64,000 nt of DNA from Streptomyces sp. 1-11 (GTDB lineage: Bacteria > Actinomycetota > Actinomycetes > Streptomycetales > Streptomycetaceae). Location: assembly GCF_007176755.1 (NCBI RefSeq), contig NZ_BJTV01000016.1:1-64000 (forward strand). Reading direction: 5' to 3'. Numbering within the stretch: position 1 is the first letter of the stretch; each line of letters begins with the position of its first letter. The notes below the pieces were generated by a model. The model had not been told where the DNA came from and did not search any database. It saw nothing but the letters and a program-made list of their open reading frames with translations. This document shows, piece by piece, positions 41,753 to 50,279 of the stretch. The translations under genes were made by a program, and so were the position numbers.

Positions 41753-43180
41753 ATGTCAGACAGCTCCCCCCTGCCGCCGGTGCGGCTGCGTCCCGAAGCG
41801 GAGCTGGCGCTCGCCGCGCTGTCCACACCGTTGCTCTCCCGCGCCGCCCGTCTCGCCCGCTGGGCCGGGCCCGGCACCCGGGTCGACGCCGGCGGCGGAC
41901 TGGCCGAGGAGCAGTTGCCGGCCGCCGCCGAACTGCTCGGGCTGAGCGGCGACGAGGCCGCCGCGCAGGCCAGTGAGGCCTGGCGGGTGGCCGTGGACAC
42001 CGGTCTGGTCGCGGTCACCGACGAGGAGGCCGGGACGGTGGCGGCCGGCGAGGAGCTGGCGCTGCTCACCGGAGGCTCGCCGCACGACGTGCTCGCCGTG
42101 TGGCTCAGCGCCCTGGAGACGGTCGTCGCGGACGCGAGCGTGCCCGACCTGGACGGCCTGCTCGACGCCGTCGACGAGGGCGGCATGGTCGATTTCGAGT
42201 CACTCGGCTGGGACCCGGAGGCCGAGGCGGAGTTCCTCGACGGCGTCCTCGGCACCCTCTACGCGCTGACCGTCAGTGAGGGCGGCGCCGGTGACGCCCC
42301 GGTGCCGCTGCCCGCCCTCGCCGCCTCGGTGATCGTCCCCGGCGACATGGGCGAGCCCACCAACGACGTCCTGGAGCAGGTCTCCGACGCGATGATGCGG
42401 CTCGACGACCAGTTCCGGATGCTGGAGCCGGTCGGTCTGGTGGAGTACCAGCCGGTCGACGAGGCGCTGATGGCCGACGCCGACGAGGAACCCGCCGCGC
42501 CGGTGGACGAGACCGACGTCTCCCGCTACGGCATGGTCCGGCTGACCCCGCTGGGCGTCTACGGGCTGCGGGCGCGACTGCTGGAGGCCGGGTTCGAGGC
42601 GCCCGCGGTCGGTGAACTCGCCGACAAGGGGGCGGACGCGCTGCTCGACGGCACCGCCCGCTTCGGCCAGTCCGCCGCCCGCGCCGAGACCGAGCAGTGG
42701 CTGCACCGGCGTGAACCGCTCGCCGCCGCACGCGAGTTGCTGGCGGCGGCGCGCGGCGCCGACGCCGGTGCGCCGCTGCGCCGGCTGCGCTGCCAGCAGG
42801 CGCTGTCGCTGGTCGGCCCGGAGGCCGAACCGGCGCTGCGGGACGTGCTCGACGACCCCGAGCTGGGCGGACTCGCCCGGGTCTGGCTCAGCGAACACGG
42901 TGCCTCGGACGTGCCCGCCCCCTCCCAGGAGCTGGTGTTCTGGCTGACCGTCGACACGCTCGCCGCGCAGCTCCAGGCCGAGGGCAACTCCGAGGAGCTG
43001 CAGGCCCTGGTGGAAGGACTGGCGGAGCAGCACAGCGGGTTCTTCGCCGCGGCGTGGCGGGTGGACCACCCCGCGACCGCGGACGTGCTGGAGGCGATGG
43101 GACGGCTGCACCCGGACAAGAAGGTGGCCAAGGAGGCGCGCAAGGCCGCCTTCAAGGCGCGCTCCCAGCAGGGCGGCTGA
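41753..43180 (+). CDS. Conserved hypothetical protein, 475 residues
   Basis: This soluble acidic protein has a winged-helix-like first third (LARWAGPGTRVDAGGGLAEEQLPAAAELLGLS). A middle helix-turn-helix-like part contains YGMVRLTPLGVYGLRARLLEAG. The C-terminal half is helical with HEAT-like units (LRRLRCQQALSLVGPEAEPALRDVLDDPELGGLARVWLSEHG) and a basic end. I do not recognise a named family. ATG 41753 has GAGGAGA upstream. It is transcribed alone, divergent from the nuclease. Confidence 0.78.
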   Translation: MSDSSPLPPVRLRPEAELALAALSTPLLSRAARLARWAGPGTRVDAGGGLAEEQLPAAAELLGLSGDEAAAQASEAWRVAVDTGLVAVTDEEAGTVAAGEELALLTGGSPHDVLAVWLSALETVVADASVPDLDGLLDAVDEGGMVDFESLGWDPEAEAEFLDGVLGTLYALTVSEGGAGDAPVPLPALAASVIVPGDMGEPTNDVLEQVSDAMMRLDDQFRMLEPVGLVEYQPVDEALMADADEEPAAPVDETDVSRYGMVRLTPLGVYGLRARLLEAGFEAPAVGELADKGADALLDGTARFGQSAARAETEQWLHRREPLAAARELLAAARGADAGAPLRRLRCQQALSLVGPEAEPALRDVLDDPELGGLARVWLSEHGASDVPAPSQELVFWLTVDTLAAQLQAEGNSEELQALVEGLAEQHSGFFAAAWRVDHPATADVLEAMGRLHPDKKVAKEARKAAFKARSQQGG

Positions 43181-43264
43181 CGGGCCGCCCGCGGCCGGTG
43201 TCTTTACCCGCGGTTGGGCAGTGCATGCGGATTCATGGAACAGGCACCCCTGAAGCAGCCGGGC

Positions 43265-43286
43265 GTTCAGCTCCCGTTCAGCAACG
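43265..43286 (+). promoter_or_regulatory. PHO box upstream of phoX
   Basis: Two adjacent 11-base direct repeats, GTTCAGCTCCC and GTTCAGCAACG, fit the Streptomyces PhoP-binding direct-repeat unit (GTTCA plus six). They end 68 bases before the phosphatase start, as expected for activation under phosphate limitation. Confidence 0.75.
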
Positions 43287-43354
43287 GGCGGGAGCGTGAG
43301 CGCCGACCTCAGGACGCCACCCTCCACGGCACGCCCACTGTCACAGGAGACACC

Positions 43355-44812
43355 ATGTCGCTCAGCCGCAGGGACTTCGCCAGAAAATCCGCGATCACCG
43401 GTGCCGGAGTCGCGCTCGCGGGCAGCGTCGGCGCCCTCGCCACCGCCCCGGGCGCCCTCGCCGCCACGGACACCGGCAGCGCGGACGGCGGGCCGGCGCA
43501 CGGGCACGAGCACGGGCACCACGGCGTGGGCTACGGCCCCCTGCTCCCCGACCCCGACGGCATCCTCGCGCTGCCCGCCGGCTTCACGTACCGGATCATC
43601 ACCCACAGCGGGAAGACGAAGCTGGAGTCGGGCGAGTTCACCCCGTCCAACCACGACGGCACCGCCACCTTCGAAGGCCCGCGCGGCACCACGCTCCTCG
43701 TCAACAACCACGAACTCGCCGGGGCCCGCGCCCAGTGGCCGCACCCGGTGCCGCTCACCGAGGGCCTGGTCTACGACCCGGCCGCGGCCGGCGGCTGCAC
43801 CGTCGTCGAGGTGCGCCGCGGCGGCGAGGTCGCCGAGTGGGTGGGCATCGCCGGCACCGCCACCAACTGCGCGGGCGGCAGCACCCCGTGGGGCACCTGG
43901 CTCACCTGCGAGGAGACCGAGGACAAGGCCGGCAAGAACGGCTTCACCAAGGACCACGGCTACGTCTTCGAGGTCGATCCCGAGGACCGCCGCGCCAACC
44001 GCGACCCCAAGCCGGTCAAGGCGCTCGGCCGCTACGCCCACGAGGCCGTCGTCGTCGACCCCAAGCGCGGTCACCTCTACCTCACCGAGGACGCCTCCGG
44101 GCCCAACGGCCTGCTCTACCGCTGGACCCCGCCGGAGAGCTTCCGCCACGGCCGCGGCAAGCTGCGCACCCTCGCCGACGACGCCGGCGTCCTGCAGGCC
44201 TTCAAGTGCTTCGACTCCGGCGGCCAGTTCGTCGACGACCTGTCCCGCGCCACGAGGACCGGCACGGTGTACGGCGTCGACTGGGTCACCGTCCCGGACC
44301 GCGACGCCAAGCAGGTCTCCACGCGCAAGCAGTTCGGCGAGGGCCAGATCACCCGCGCCCGCAAGCTCGAGGGCATGTGGTGGGGCGACGGCGGCGCCTA
44401 CATCGTCTCCTCCTACGCCCGTGCGGAGAGCCCCGTCCAGCACGACGGCCAGGTCTGGTTCTACGACCCCAAGCGCCGCACCCTGACGCTGAAGGTGCTC
44501 ATCGGCGTCAACCCGGACCCGTCCGCCGACGGGAACTTCGACGGCCCGGACAACATCACCGTCTCCCCGTACGGCGGCCTGGTCATCGCCGAGGACGGCG
44601 AGGGCGTGCAGCACCTGTTCGGCGCGACGGACAGCGGCCGCACCTACCCCATCGCCCGCAACGAGCTGAACCTCGGCACCGCCGAGGAGCCCGAGTACAG
44701 CGAGTTCACCGGCGTCACCTTCTCGCCCGACGGCAGGACCCTGTACGCCAACATCCAGACGCCCGGCATCATGCTCGCCGTCACGGGCCCGTGGAAGCGG
44801 CAGCAGCGCTGA
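43355..44812 (+). CDS. phoX: PhoX-type alkaline phosphatase (DUF839), Tat-exported
   Basis: The 485-residue protein has a twin-arginine signal (SRRDFARKSAITGAG) at residues 4-18, ending near GALA-A. The mature protein is a PhoX/DUF839 beta-propeller: LPDPDGILALPAGFTYRIIT, TTLLVNNHELAG, WGTWLTCEETED, YAHEAVVVDPKRGHLYLTEDASGPNGLLYRW and EFTGVTFSPDGRTLYANIQTPG. PhoX enzymes use iron and calcium to release phosphate outside the cell. ATG 43355 follows AGGAGA. The PHO box upstream agrees with PhoR-PhoP control. Confidence 0.9.
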   Translation: MSLSRRDFARKSAITGAGVALAGSVGALATAPGALAATDTGSADGGPAHGHEHGHHGVGYGPLLPDPDGILALPAGFTYRIITHSGKTKLESGEFTPSNHDGTATFEGPRGTTLLVNNHELAGARAQWPHPVPLTEGLVYDPAAAGGCTVVEVRRGGEVAEWVGIAGTATNCAGGSTPWGTWLTCEETEDKAGKNGFTKDHGYVFEVDPEDRRANRDPKPVKALGRYAHEAVVVDPKRGHLYLTEDASGPNGLLYRWTPPESFRHGRGKLRTLADDAGVLQAFKCFDSGGQFVDDLSRATRTGTVYGVDWVTVPDRDAKQVSTRKQFGEGQITRARKLEGMWWGDGGAYIVSSYARAESPVQHDGQVWFYDPKRRTLTLKVLIGVNPDPSADGNFDGPDNITVSPYGGLVIAEDGEGVQHLFGATDSGRTYPIARNELNLGTAEEPEYSEFTGVTFSPDGRTLYANIQTPGIMLAVTGPWKRQQR

Positions 44813-44886
44813 ACCGGCCGGCTCCCTCCGGCGGGGCGGTGTCCTGAGGGGCGGCGGCCGGCGGCGGGCGGGGCCATGATGGAGGC

Positions 44887-45543
44887 GTGCCCCGCCCTCC
44901 GACGCCCGGCCCGGCCGGGCGGTCCGGTCCGGCCGCCGTCCCCGGGCGCCTCGCGTCGGCGCCCACGCCCCGGACCGCGGTCGCCTGGCTGCCCCCGGAC
45001 CCGCTGTGGCCCGCCGTCCAGCGGATCAGGGCCGAGCACGACCCGCAGATCCGCCGGTGGCCGCCGCATGTGAACCTGCTCTTCGGCTTCGTACCGGAGG
45101 AGGACTTCCCGGCGGCGCTCCCGCTGCTGGCCGCGGCCGCCGCGGACCACGAGCCCTTCGACATCCGGCTCGACGGCGTCCGCTTCTTCCGCCACCGTGC
45201 CCGCGCCACCGTGTGGCTCGACCCCGCCGCGGCCGGCCTCGCCCCCTGGACGCGGCTGCGGGACGCGCTGGCGCAGCCCTTCCCGTACTGCGTGGACCGC
45301 TTCCCGCGCTTCACCCCGCATCTCTCGCTCGGCCGCACCCGTGCCCCGCGCGAGCTGGCGGCAGAGTGCGCCGCCCGGCTCGGTGCGCTGCACGCGCGGG
45401 TGGCCGGGATCTGCGTGCTGTCCCGCCGCGGTGACGGGCCCATGCGCGTCCGCGCCACGATCGACCTGGGCACCGGAGCGATCAGCCGCCGGCCAGGACC
45501 GGACCCGGCCGGCGCCCGGTACCAGCCGCCGGACAGCCGCTGA
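44887..45543 (+). CDS. 2'-5' RNA ligase-like 2H phosphoesterase
   Basis: The 218-residue protein carries two histidine motifs of the 2H superfamily, H-V-N-L (RRWPPHVNLLFGF) and H-L-S-L (RFTPHLSLGRT), about 85 residues apart, within an alpha/beta duplicated fold. Relatives act on 2',3'-cyclic phosphates or RNA ends, while many bacterial ones have unknown substrates. The first 30 residues are proline-rich and the last 25 basic. GTG 44887 has GGAGG close upstream. Confidence 0.85.
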   Translation: MPRPPTPGPAGRSGPAAVPGRLASAPTPRTAVAWLPPDPLWPAVQRIRAEHDPQIRRWPPHVNLLFGFVPEEDFPAALPLLAAAAADHEPFDIRLDGVRFFRHRARATVWLDPAAAGLAPWTRLRDALAQPFPYCVDRFPRFTPHLSLGRTRAPRELAAECAARLGALHARVAGICVLSRRGDGPMRVRATIDLGTGAISRRPGPDPAGARYQPPDSR

Positions 45544-45605
45544 CCGCGGGGCCCGAGGCGCTCCCGGTACTGTTCGGGATCGGCACGGTTCGCGAGGAGT
45601 CCCGG

Positions 45606-46217
45606 ATGACGCAGGCAAGACCCATGCGCGCGGACGCCCGGCGCAACTACGAGCGGCTGCTGCGGGTGGCGGCGGAGGTCTTCGCCGAGCACGGGGAGAA
45701 CGCCTCGCTCGACGACATCGCCCGGCGCGCCGGCGTGGGCTCCGGGACGCTGTACCGGCACTTCCCGAACCGCCTGGCGCTGCTGGAGGCCGCGTACACC
45801 GACCGGATGGCGGCGCTCGCCGCGCGGGCCGACGAGCTGGCCCGGAGCCTGCCGCCCGGTGCGGCGCTGGTGGAGTGGCTGAACGAGCTGTGCGCCGGGA
45901 CGATCCGGGTGCGCGGGCTGAAGGCGCTGCTGGGTTCGGCCGTCATGGACGGCGGGACGGCGCCGGTCCCGGCCTGCTGCGCCTCGGTCCGGGACGCGGC
46001 CGCCCGGCTGGTGGCGGCGGCCCGGGCCGAGGGCGCCCTGCGCGCCGACGTCGAGCCGGTCGAACTGCTGCGGCTGGCGCACGGTGTGGCGACGGCCTCG
46101 GAGTTCGCGGACGGGCAGGGCGGCCAGATCCGCCGGTACCTGGCCCTGCTGATGGAGGGCCTGCACGGGCGGCCGGACCGGCCGGCCGGTGGGCGCCCCG
46201 CGCGGGGGCGCCCCTGA
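45606..46217 (+). CDS. TetR-family regulator
   Basis: The 203-residue protein has the TetR DNA-binding domain (NYERLLRVAAEVFAEHGENASLDDIARRAGVGSGTLYRHFPNRLALLEA) and a C-terminal SbtR-like helical domain (VEPVELLRLAHGVATASE). ATG 45606 has GAGGAG upstream. No divergent or co-transcribed target stands out: the 2H gene precedes it and the TerD-like gene converges on it. Its target remains unknown. Confidence 0.9.
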   Translation: MTQARPMRADARRNYERLLRVAAEVFAEHGENASLDDIARRAGVGSGTLYRHFPNRLALLEAAYTDRMAALAARADELARSLPPGAALVEWLNELCAGTIRVRGLKALLGSAVMDGGTAPVPACCASVRDAAARLVAAARAEGALRADVEPVELLRLAHGVATASEFADGQGGQIRRYLALLMEGLHGRPDRPAGGRPARGRP

Positions 46218-46236
46218 CCGTCGGCGCGGGCGGCGC

Positions 46237-47451
46237 CTACAGCGCCCGGGCTCCCGGGTCGACCATGTTGCGCACCGTGCGCGCCTTCACGAAGTCGCCC
46301 ATCGCCGTCATCTCCCACTCGCCGGAGTACTGCCGAATGAGCTTGGCCATCATCACGCCGGTCTGCGGCTCGGCGCTGGTCAGGTCGAAGCGGACCAGCT
46401 CCTCGCCCGAGGCCGCGTCCACCAGGCGGCAGTAGGCCTTGGCGACCTCGGTGAACTTCTGGCCGGAGAAGGAGTTGACCGTGAAGACCAGGCCGGTGAC
46501 CTCCTGCGGGATCCGGCCGAGGTCGACGACGATCACCTCGTCGTCGCCGCCGCCCTCGCCGGTGAGGTTGTCGCCGGAGTGCTTGATCGCGCCGTTCAGG
46601 ATCGACAGCTTGCCGAAGTAGCAGCTGTCGACCGGGTTGCGCTGCGGGCCGTAGGCGATGACCGAGGCGTCCAGGTCGATGTCCTTGCCGCGATAGGCGG
46701 GCTCCCAGCCCAGGCCCATCTGGACCATGGACAGCAGCGGGCGGCCGCCCTTGACCAGGGACACGGTCTGGTTCTTCTGGAGGCTGACCCGGCCCTTGTC
46801 CAGGTTGACCTTGCCGGCGCCCGGCGCCGGGGCCGGCGGCGCGGCGGGCTGAGGCGGGGCGGCGGGCGCCTGCGCTGCGGCAGCCGGCGGTGCGGGTGGG
46901 GCGGCGGGGGCCGGCGGTGCGGGCTGAGCGGCGGGGGCCGGCGCGGCCGCGGGCTCCTCCACGGTCACGCCGAAGTCCGTGGCGATGCCGGCCAGACCGT
47001 TGGCGTACCCCTGGCCGACGGCGCGGGCCTTCCACTGGCCGTTGCGGCGGTAGATCTCCATGACCACCAGCGCCGTCTCGGCGCCGAGCCGCGGCGGCGT
47101 GAACGTGGCCAGCACCGATCCGGCGGCGTCCCGGACGGTGGCCGTCGGCTCGATGCCCTGGAAGGTCTGGCCCGCCGCGTCGGGGCTGGCGGTGACCACG
47201 ATCTTCTCGATGTCCGGCGGCACGGCGGCGGTGTCGACCTCGATCGCGTCGGGCGCGGCACCGCCGCCGGACCGGTACGTCACACCGGGGCCGCCGGGCT
47301 GGTTGTAGAAGATGAAGTCGTCGTCGGAGCGCACCTTGCCGTCGGCGGTGAGCAGCAGGCCCGATACGTCGAGCCGCACCGGGGCGGCGACGTCCACCGT
47401 CACGCGGGCGGCGGAGAGAGGGATGTTCGAGCCGGGGGTCATAGCTGTCAT
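46237..47451 (-). CDS. Double TerD-domain (tellurium resistance/stress) protein
   Basis: The 404-residue protein joins two TerD-fold domains. The first (residues 1 to about 165) contains DVSGLLLTADGKVRSDDDFIFYNQP and LGAETALVVMEIYRRNGQWKARAVGQGYANGLAGIATDFGV. The second (about 220-404) contains LVKGGRPLLSMVQMGLGWEP, DLDASVIAYG and DEVIVVDLGRIPQEVTGLVFTVNSFSGQ. Between them is a linker of about 50 residues of almost only Pro and Ala. TerD domains bind calcium through acidic DDDF-type sites. ATG 47451 is given, with ATG 47442 nearly equal. Neither has a clear ribosome site. Confidence 0.9.
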   Translation of the reverse strand: MTAMTPGSNIPLSAARVTVDVAAPVRLDVSGLLLTADGKVRSDDDFIFYNQPGGPGVTYRSGGGAAPDAIEVDTAAVPPDIEKIVVTASPDAAGQTFQGIEPTATVRDAAGSVLATFTPPRLGAETALVVMEIYRRNGQWKARAVGQGYANGLAGIATDFGVTVEEPAAAPAPAAQPAPPAPAAPPAPPAAAAQAPAAPPQPAAPPAPAPGAGKVNLDKGRVSLQKNQTVSLVKGGRPLLSMVQMGLGWEPAYRGKDIDLDASVIAYGPQRNPVDSCYFGKLSILNGAIKHSGDNLTGEGGGDDEVIVVDLGRIPQEVTGLVFTVNSFSGQKFTEVAKAYCRLVDAASGEELVRFDLTSAEPQTGVMMAKLIRQYSGEWEMTAMGDFVKARTVRNMVDPGARAL

Positions 47452-47512
47452 GCCGGGTGAACGAACGGCACCGCTTTACCGTTCCCTTACCGACGGCGAC
47501 CCCCCGTTCGGC

Positions 47513-48502
47513 TCAGGGCACCACGACGATCTTCCGGCCCACGCCCGCCGCGAACTGCTCCAGCGCCTCGGGGTAGCGCTCCAGCGGAATCCGGTCGCTG
47601 ATGAACACCTCCGGGTCCAGCACGCCGTTCGCGAACAGCTCCGCCGCCCGCTCGAAGCTGTGCAGCACCGCCATGGAGCCGGTGATGGTGATCTCCTGGT
47701 TGTAGATCCGGTACGGGTCGACGGTCACCCGGGTCGCGTAGTCGGCCACCCCGAACTGCAGGAACGTGCCCGCCTTCGCCACCCGGTCCAGGCCGTCCTG
47801 GATGGCCGCCGCGTTGCCCGTCGCGTCGACGACCACGTCCCAGCCCCGCGGCCGGTCCAGCTCGTCCGCGTTCGCGGCCGACGCCGACGCGCCGAGCCTG
47901 CGCGCCGTCTCCAGCCGGGCCGGGTTCACGTCGACCACGTCGACGCTCGCCGCGCCGGTGCGCTTGGCCAGCTCCAGCATCATCAGGCCCATCGTCCCGG
48001 AACCGTAGATCAGCACGTGGGCGCCGAGGCGCGAGTTGAGCACGTCGTAGCCGCGCACCGCGCAGGACAGCGGCTCCACCAGGGCCGCGTCCTCGGTGCG
48101 CACGTGCTCGGGCAGCCTGACGCAGTTGGCCACCGGAGCCACCGCGTACCGCGCGGCGCCGCCGGCCGTGGTCACGCCGATCGCGGCCCACCGTTCGCAC
48201 AGGTTGTTGTGGCCGGTGCGGCAGTAGCGGCACTCGTAGCAGTACAGGGACGGGTCCACGGCCACCCGGTCGCCGAGTCCGACCTCCGTGACCTGGGCGC
48301 CGACGCCGACCACCTCGCCGGCGAACTCGTGCCCGGGGACGATGGGCAGCTTGGGCGCGAACTCGCCCTGCAGGATGTGCAGGTCCGTGCCGCACAGGCC
48401 GCACGCGGCGACCTCCACGACGACCTCGCGCGGCCCCGGCGTGGGGTCGGGGACCTCGGTGACGACGGCGCGGCCCACGGACTCGATGACGGCGGCCTTC
48501 AT
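47513..48502 (-). CDS. Zinc-dependent polyol/alcohol dehydrogenase
   Basis: The 329-residue medium-chain dehydrogenase shows the catalytic zinc motif CGLCGTDLHI with GHEFAGEVVG, the structural zinc cysteines (CYECRYCRTGHNNLC) and the nucleotide-binding YGSGTMGLMMLELAK. It most resembles sorbitol/L-iditol- and related polyol dehydrogenases. ATG 48502 overlaps the stop of the upstream permease (ATGA), so it is the last gene of the importer operon and probably oxidises the imported polyol to a ketose. Confidence 0.9.
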   Translation of the reverse strand: MKAAVIESVGRAVVTEVPDPTPGPREVVVEVAACGLCGTDLHILQGEFAPKLPIVPGHEFAGEVVGVGAQVTEVGLGDRVAVDPSLYCYECRYCRTGHNNLCERWAAIGVTTAGGAARYAVAPVANCVRLPEHVRTEDAALVEPLSCAVRGYDVLNSRLGAHVLIYGSGTMGLMMLELAKRTGAASVDVVDVNPARLETARRLGASASAANADELDRPRGWDVVVDATGNAAAIQDGLDRVAKAGTFLQFGVADYATRVTVDPYRIYNQEITITGSMAVLHSFERAAELFANGVLDPEVFISDRIPLERYPEALEQFAAGVGRKIVVVP

Positions 48503-49344
48503 TTCACGGCTCCCAACGACAGGCCCTGGACCAGCTTGTCCTGGGCGGCGAACCCCGCGGCGAGCACCGGCAGGGAGATGACGAGCGACGCGGCGCACAC
48601 CTTGGCCAGGAACAGGCCCTGGCTGGTGATGAAGCCGGTCAGGAAGACGGGGGCGGTCTCGGCGACCACGCCCGTCAGGACCCGGGCGAAGAGCAGTTCG
48701 TTCCAGCTGAAGATGAAGCAGATCAGCGCGGTCGCCGCGATGCCGGGCAGCGCGATCGGGGCCACCACTCGGGCCAGGACGGTCGGCAGCCGGGCCCCGT
48801 CCACGCGGGCCGCCTCGATCACCGCGACCGGCACCTCGGCGAGGAAGGACTGCATCATCCACACCGCGATCGGCAGGTTCATGGAGGTGTAGAGGACGAC
48901 CAGCAGCCAGATGTTGTCGAGCATCCCGGCGTTCTTCGCGAACAGGTAGACCGGCAGCAGGCCCGCGACGGCCGGCAGCATCTTCGTGGAGAGGAAGAAG
49001 AACAGCACGTCCGTCCACTTGCGCACCGGCCGGATCGACAGCGCGTACGCCGCCGGCAGGGCGAGCAGCAGCACGCAGGCGGTGGAGACCACCGAGGCCA
49101 CCGTGGAGTTGATCAGCGCGGGCCAGGGGCTCGCCCCGCCGCCGGTGCCGAAGAACTCGCGGTAGCCGTCCAGGGTGAGGGAGGCGGCGAAGGAGGGCGG
49201 GTTGGTCGCCGCGTCCGCCTCGGAGTGCAGGGACGTCAGGGCCATCCAGGCGATGGGCAGGAAGAACACGACGCCGGCCAGCCAGGCCACCAGACCCAGG
49301 CCGGTTCCCGTGCGCACCCTGCGCTTGACGACGGTGGCGCTCAT
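48499..49344 (-). CDS. Polyol ABC transporter permease (MalG-like)
   Basis: The 281-residue permease has six helices and the EAA loop VAVIEAARVDGARLPTVLARVVAP. Its end (LVQGLSLGAVK) is typical of the sorbitol/mannitol SmoG branch. ATG 49344 overlaps the stop of its partner. It functions with the permease and binding protein encoded upstream, and with a shared ATPase not found here. Confidence 0.92.
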   Translation of the reverse strand: MSATVVKRRVRTGTGLGLVAWLAGVVFFLPIAWMALTSLHSEADAATNPPSFAASLTLDGYREFFGTGGGASPWPALINSTVASVVSTACVLLLALPAAYALSIRPVRKWTDVLFFFLSTKMLPAVAGLLPVYLFAKNAGMLDNIWLLVVLYTSMNLPIAVWMMQSFLAEVPVAVIEAARVDGARLPTVLARVVAPIALPGIAATALICFIFSWNELLFARVLTGVVAETAPVFLTGFITSQGLFLAKVCAASLVISLPVLAAGFAAQDKLVQGLSLGAVK

Positions 49345-50279
49345 GCGCGGGACACCTCCTCGCGGAACAGGGACGACACCACGCGCAGGGCGAGGGTCGC
49401 GATGACGATGGAGCCGATGACCACCAGGACGCCGGCGGCCGAGGCCAGACCGTTCTCGTGGGCCTGGTAGAAGCTCTGGTAGACGGTGTAGGGCAGGTTG
49501 GCGGTGCCGAGGCCGCCGGAGGTGATCGTGAACACCGCGTCGAAGTTCTGGACGATGTAGATCGACCCCAGCAGGGCGCCGAGTTCGAGGTAGCGGCGCA
49601 GGTGGGGCAGGGTCAGATGGCGGAAGATCTGCCAGCCGCTCGCGCCGTCGACCCGCGCGGCCTCGATCTGCTGCTGGTCCCGGCTCTGCAGTCCGGCCAG
49701 CAGGATCAGCATCATGAACGGGGTCCACTGCCACACCAGGGAGACCTCGACCGCGAGCAGCGGGGTGTTCGAGATCCAGTCCGGCTGTGGGCCGCCCACA
49801 TAGTGCAACAGCCCATTGAGCAGACCGTATTCAGGGTTGTAGAGCACGTGTTTCCAGAGCAGGGCCGCCGCCACGGGCACCACCAGGAAGGGCGCGATGA
49901 GCAGGGTGCGCACGACGCCCCGGCCGCGGAACCGCCGGTCCAGCAGCAGCGCGAGGGCCAGGCCGAGGACCAGGCTGGCCAGCACCACCGCCACCGTCAG
50001 CAGCAGGGTCGTCCACACCGAGTGGCGCAGGTCCGCGTCGGTGAGCACCTGGCGGTAGTTGTCGAGGCCGGTGAAGCGGCGGGCCTTGGGGTAGAGGGCG
50101 TTCCAGTCGAAGAAGGAGATCACCAGCGTGGCCACGAACGGGAGCTGGGTCACGACGATCATGAAGACGAGGGCGGGCAGCAGCGGGGCCCGGGTGGCCC
50201 AGGCGCGCAGCCGGGCCGGGGGGCGGTGCGCCGCCCGCGCGGGTGTGGTCGCGATCGGTGCCGTGGTCGTCGCTGTCAT
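49341..50279 (-). CDS. Polyol ABC transporter permease (MalF-like)
   Basis: The 312-residue permease has six predicted helices and the EAA loop QQIEAARVDGASGWQIFRHLTLPHL. The LNGLLHYVGGPQPDWISNTPLLAVEVSLVWQWTPFMMLIL segment is characteristic of polyol importers. It overlaps both neighbours by ATGA. The first 25 residues are Thr/Ala/Pro-rich and cytoplasmic. Confidence 0.92.
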   Translation of the reverse strand: MTATTTAPIATTPARAAHRPPARLRAWATRAPLLPALVFMIVVTQLPFVATLVISFFDWNALYPKARRFTGLDNYRQVLTDADLRHSVWTTLLLTVAVVLASLVLGLALALLLDRRFRGRGVVRTLLIAPFLVVPVAAALLWKHVLYNPEYGLLNGLLHYVGGPQPDWISNTPLLAVEVSLVWQWTPFMMLILLAGLQSRDQQQIEAARVDGASGWQIFRHLTLPHLRRYLELGALLGSIYIVQNFDAVFTITSGGLGTANLPYTVYQSFYQAHENGLASAAGVLVVIGSIVIATLALRVVSSLFREEVSRA

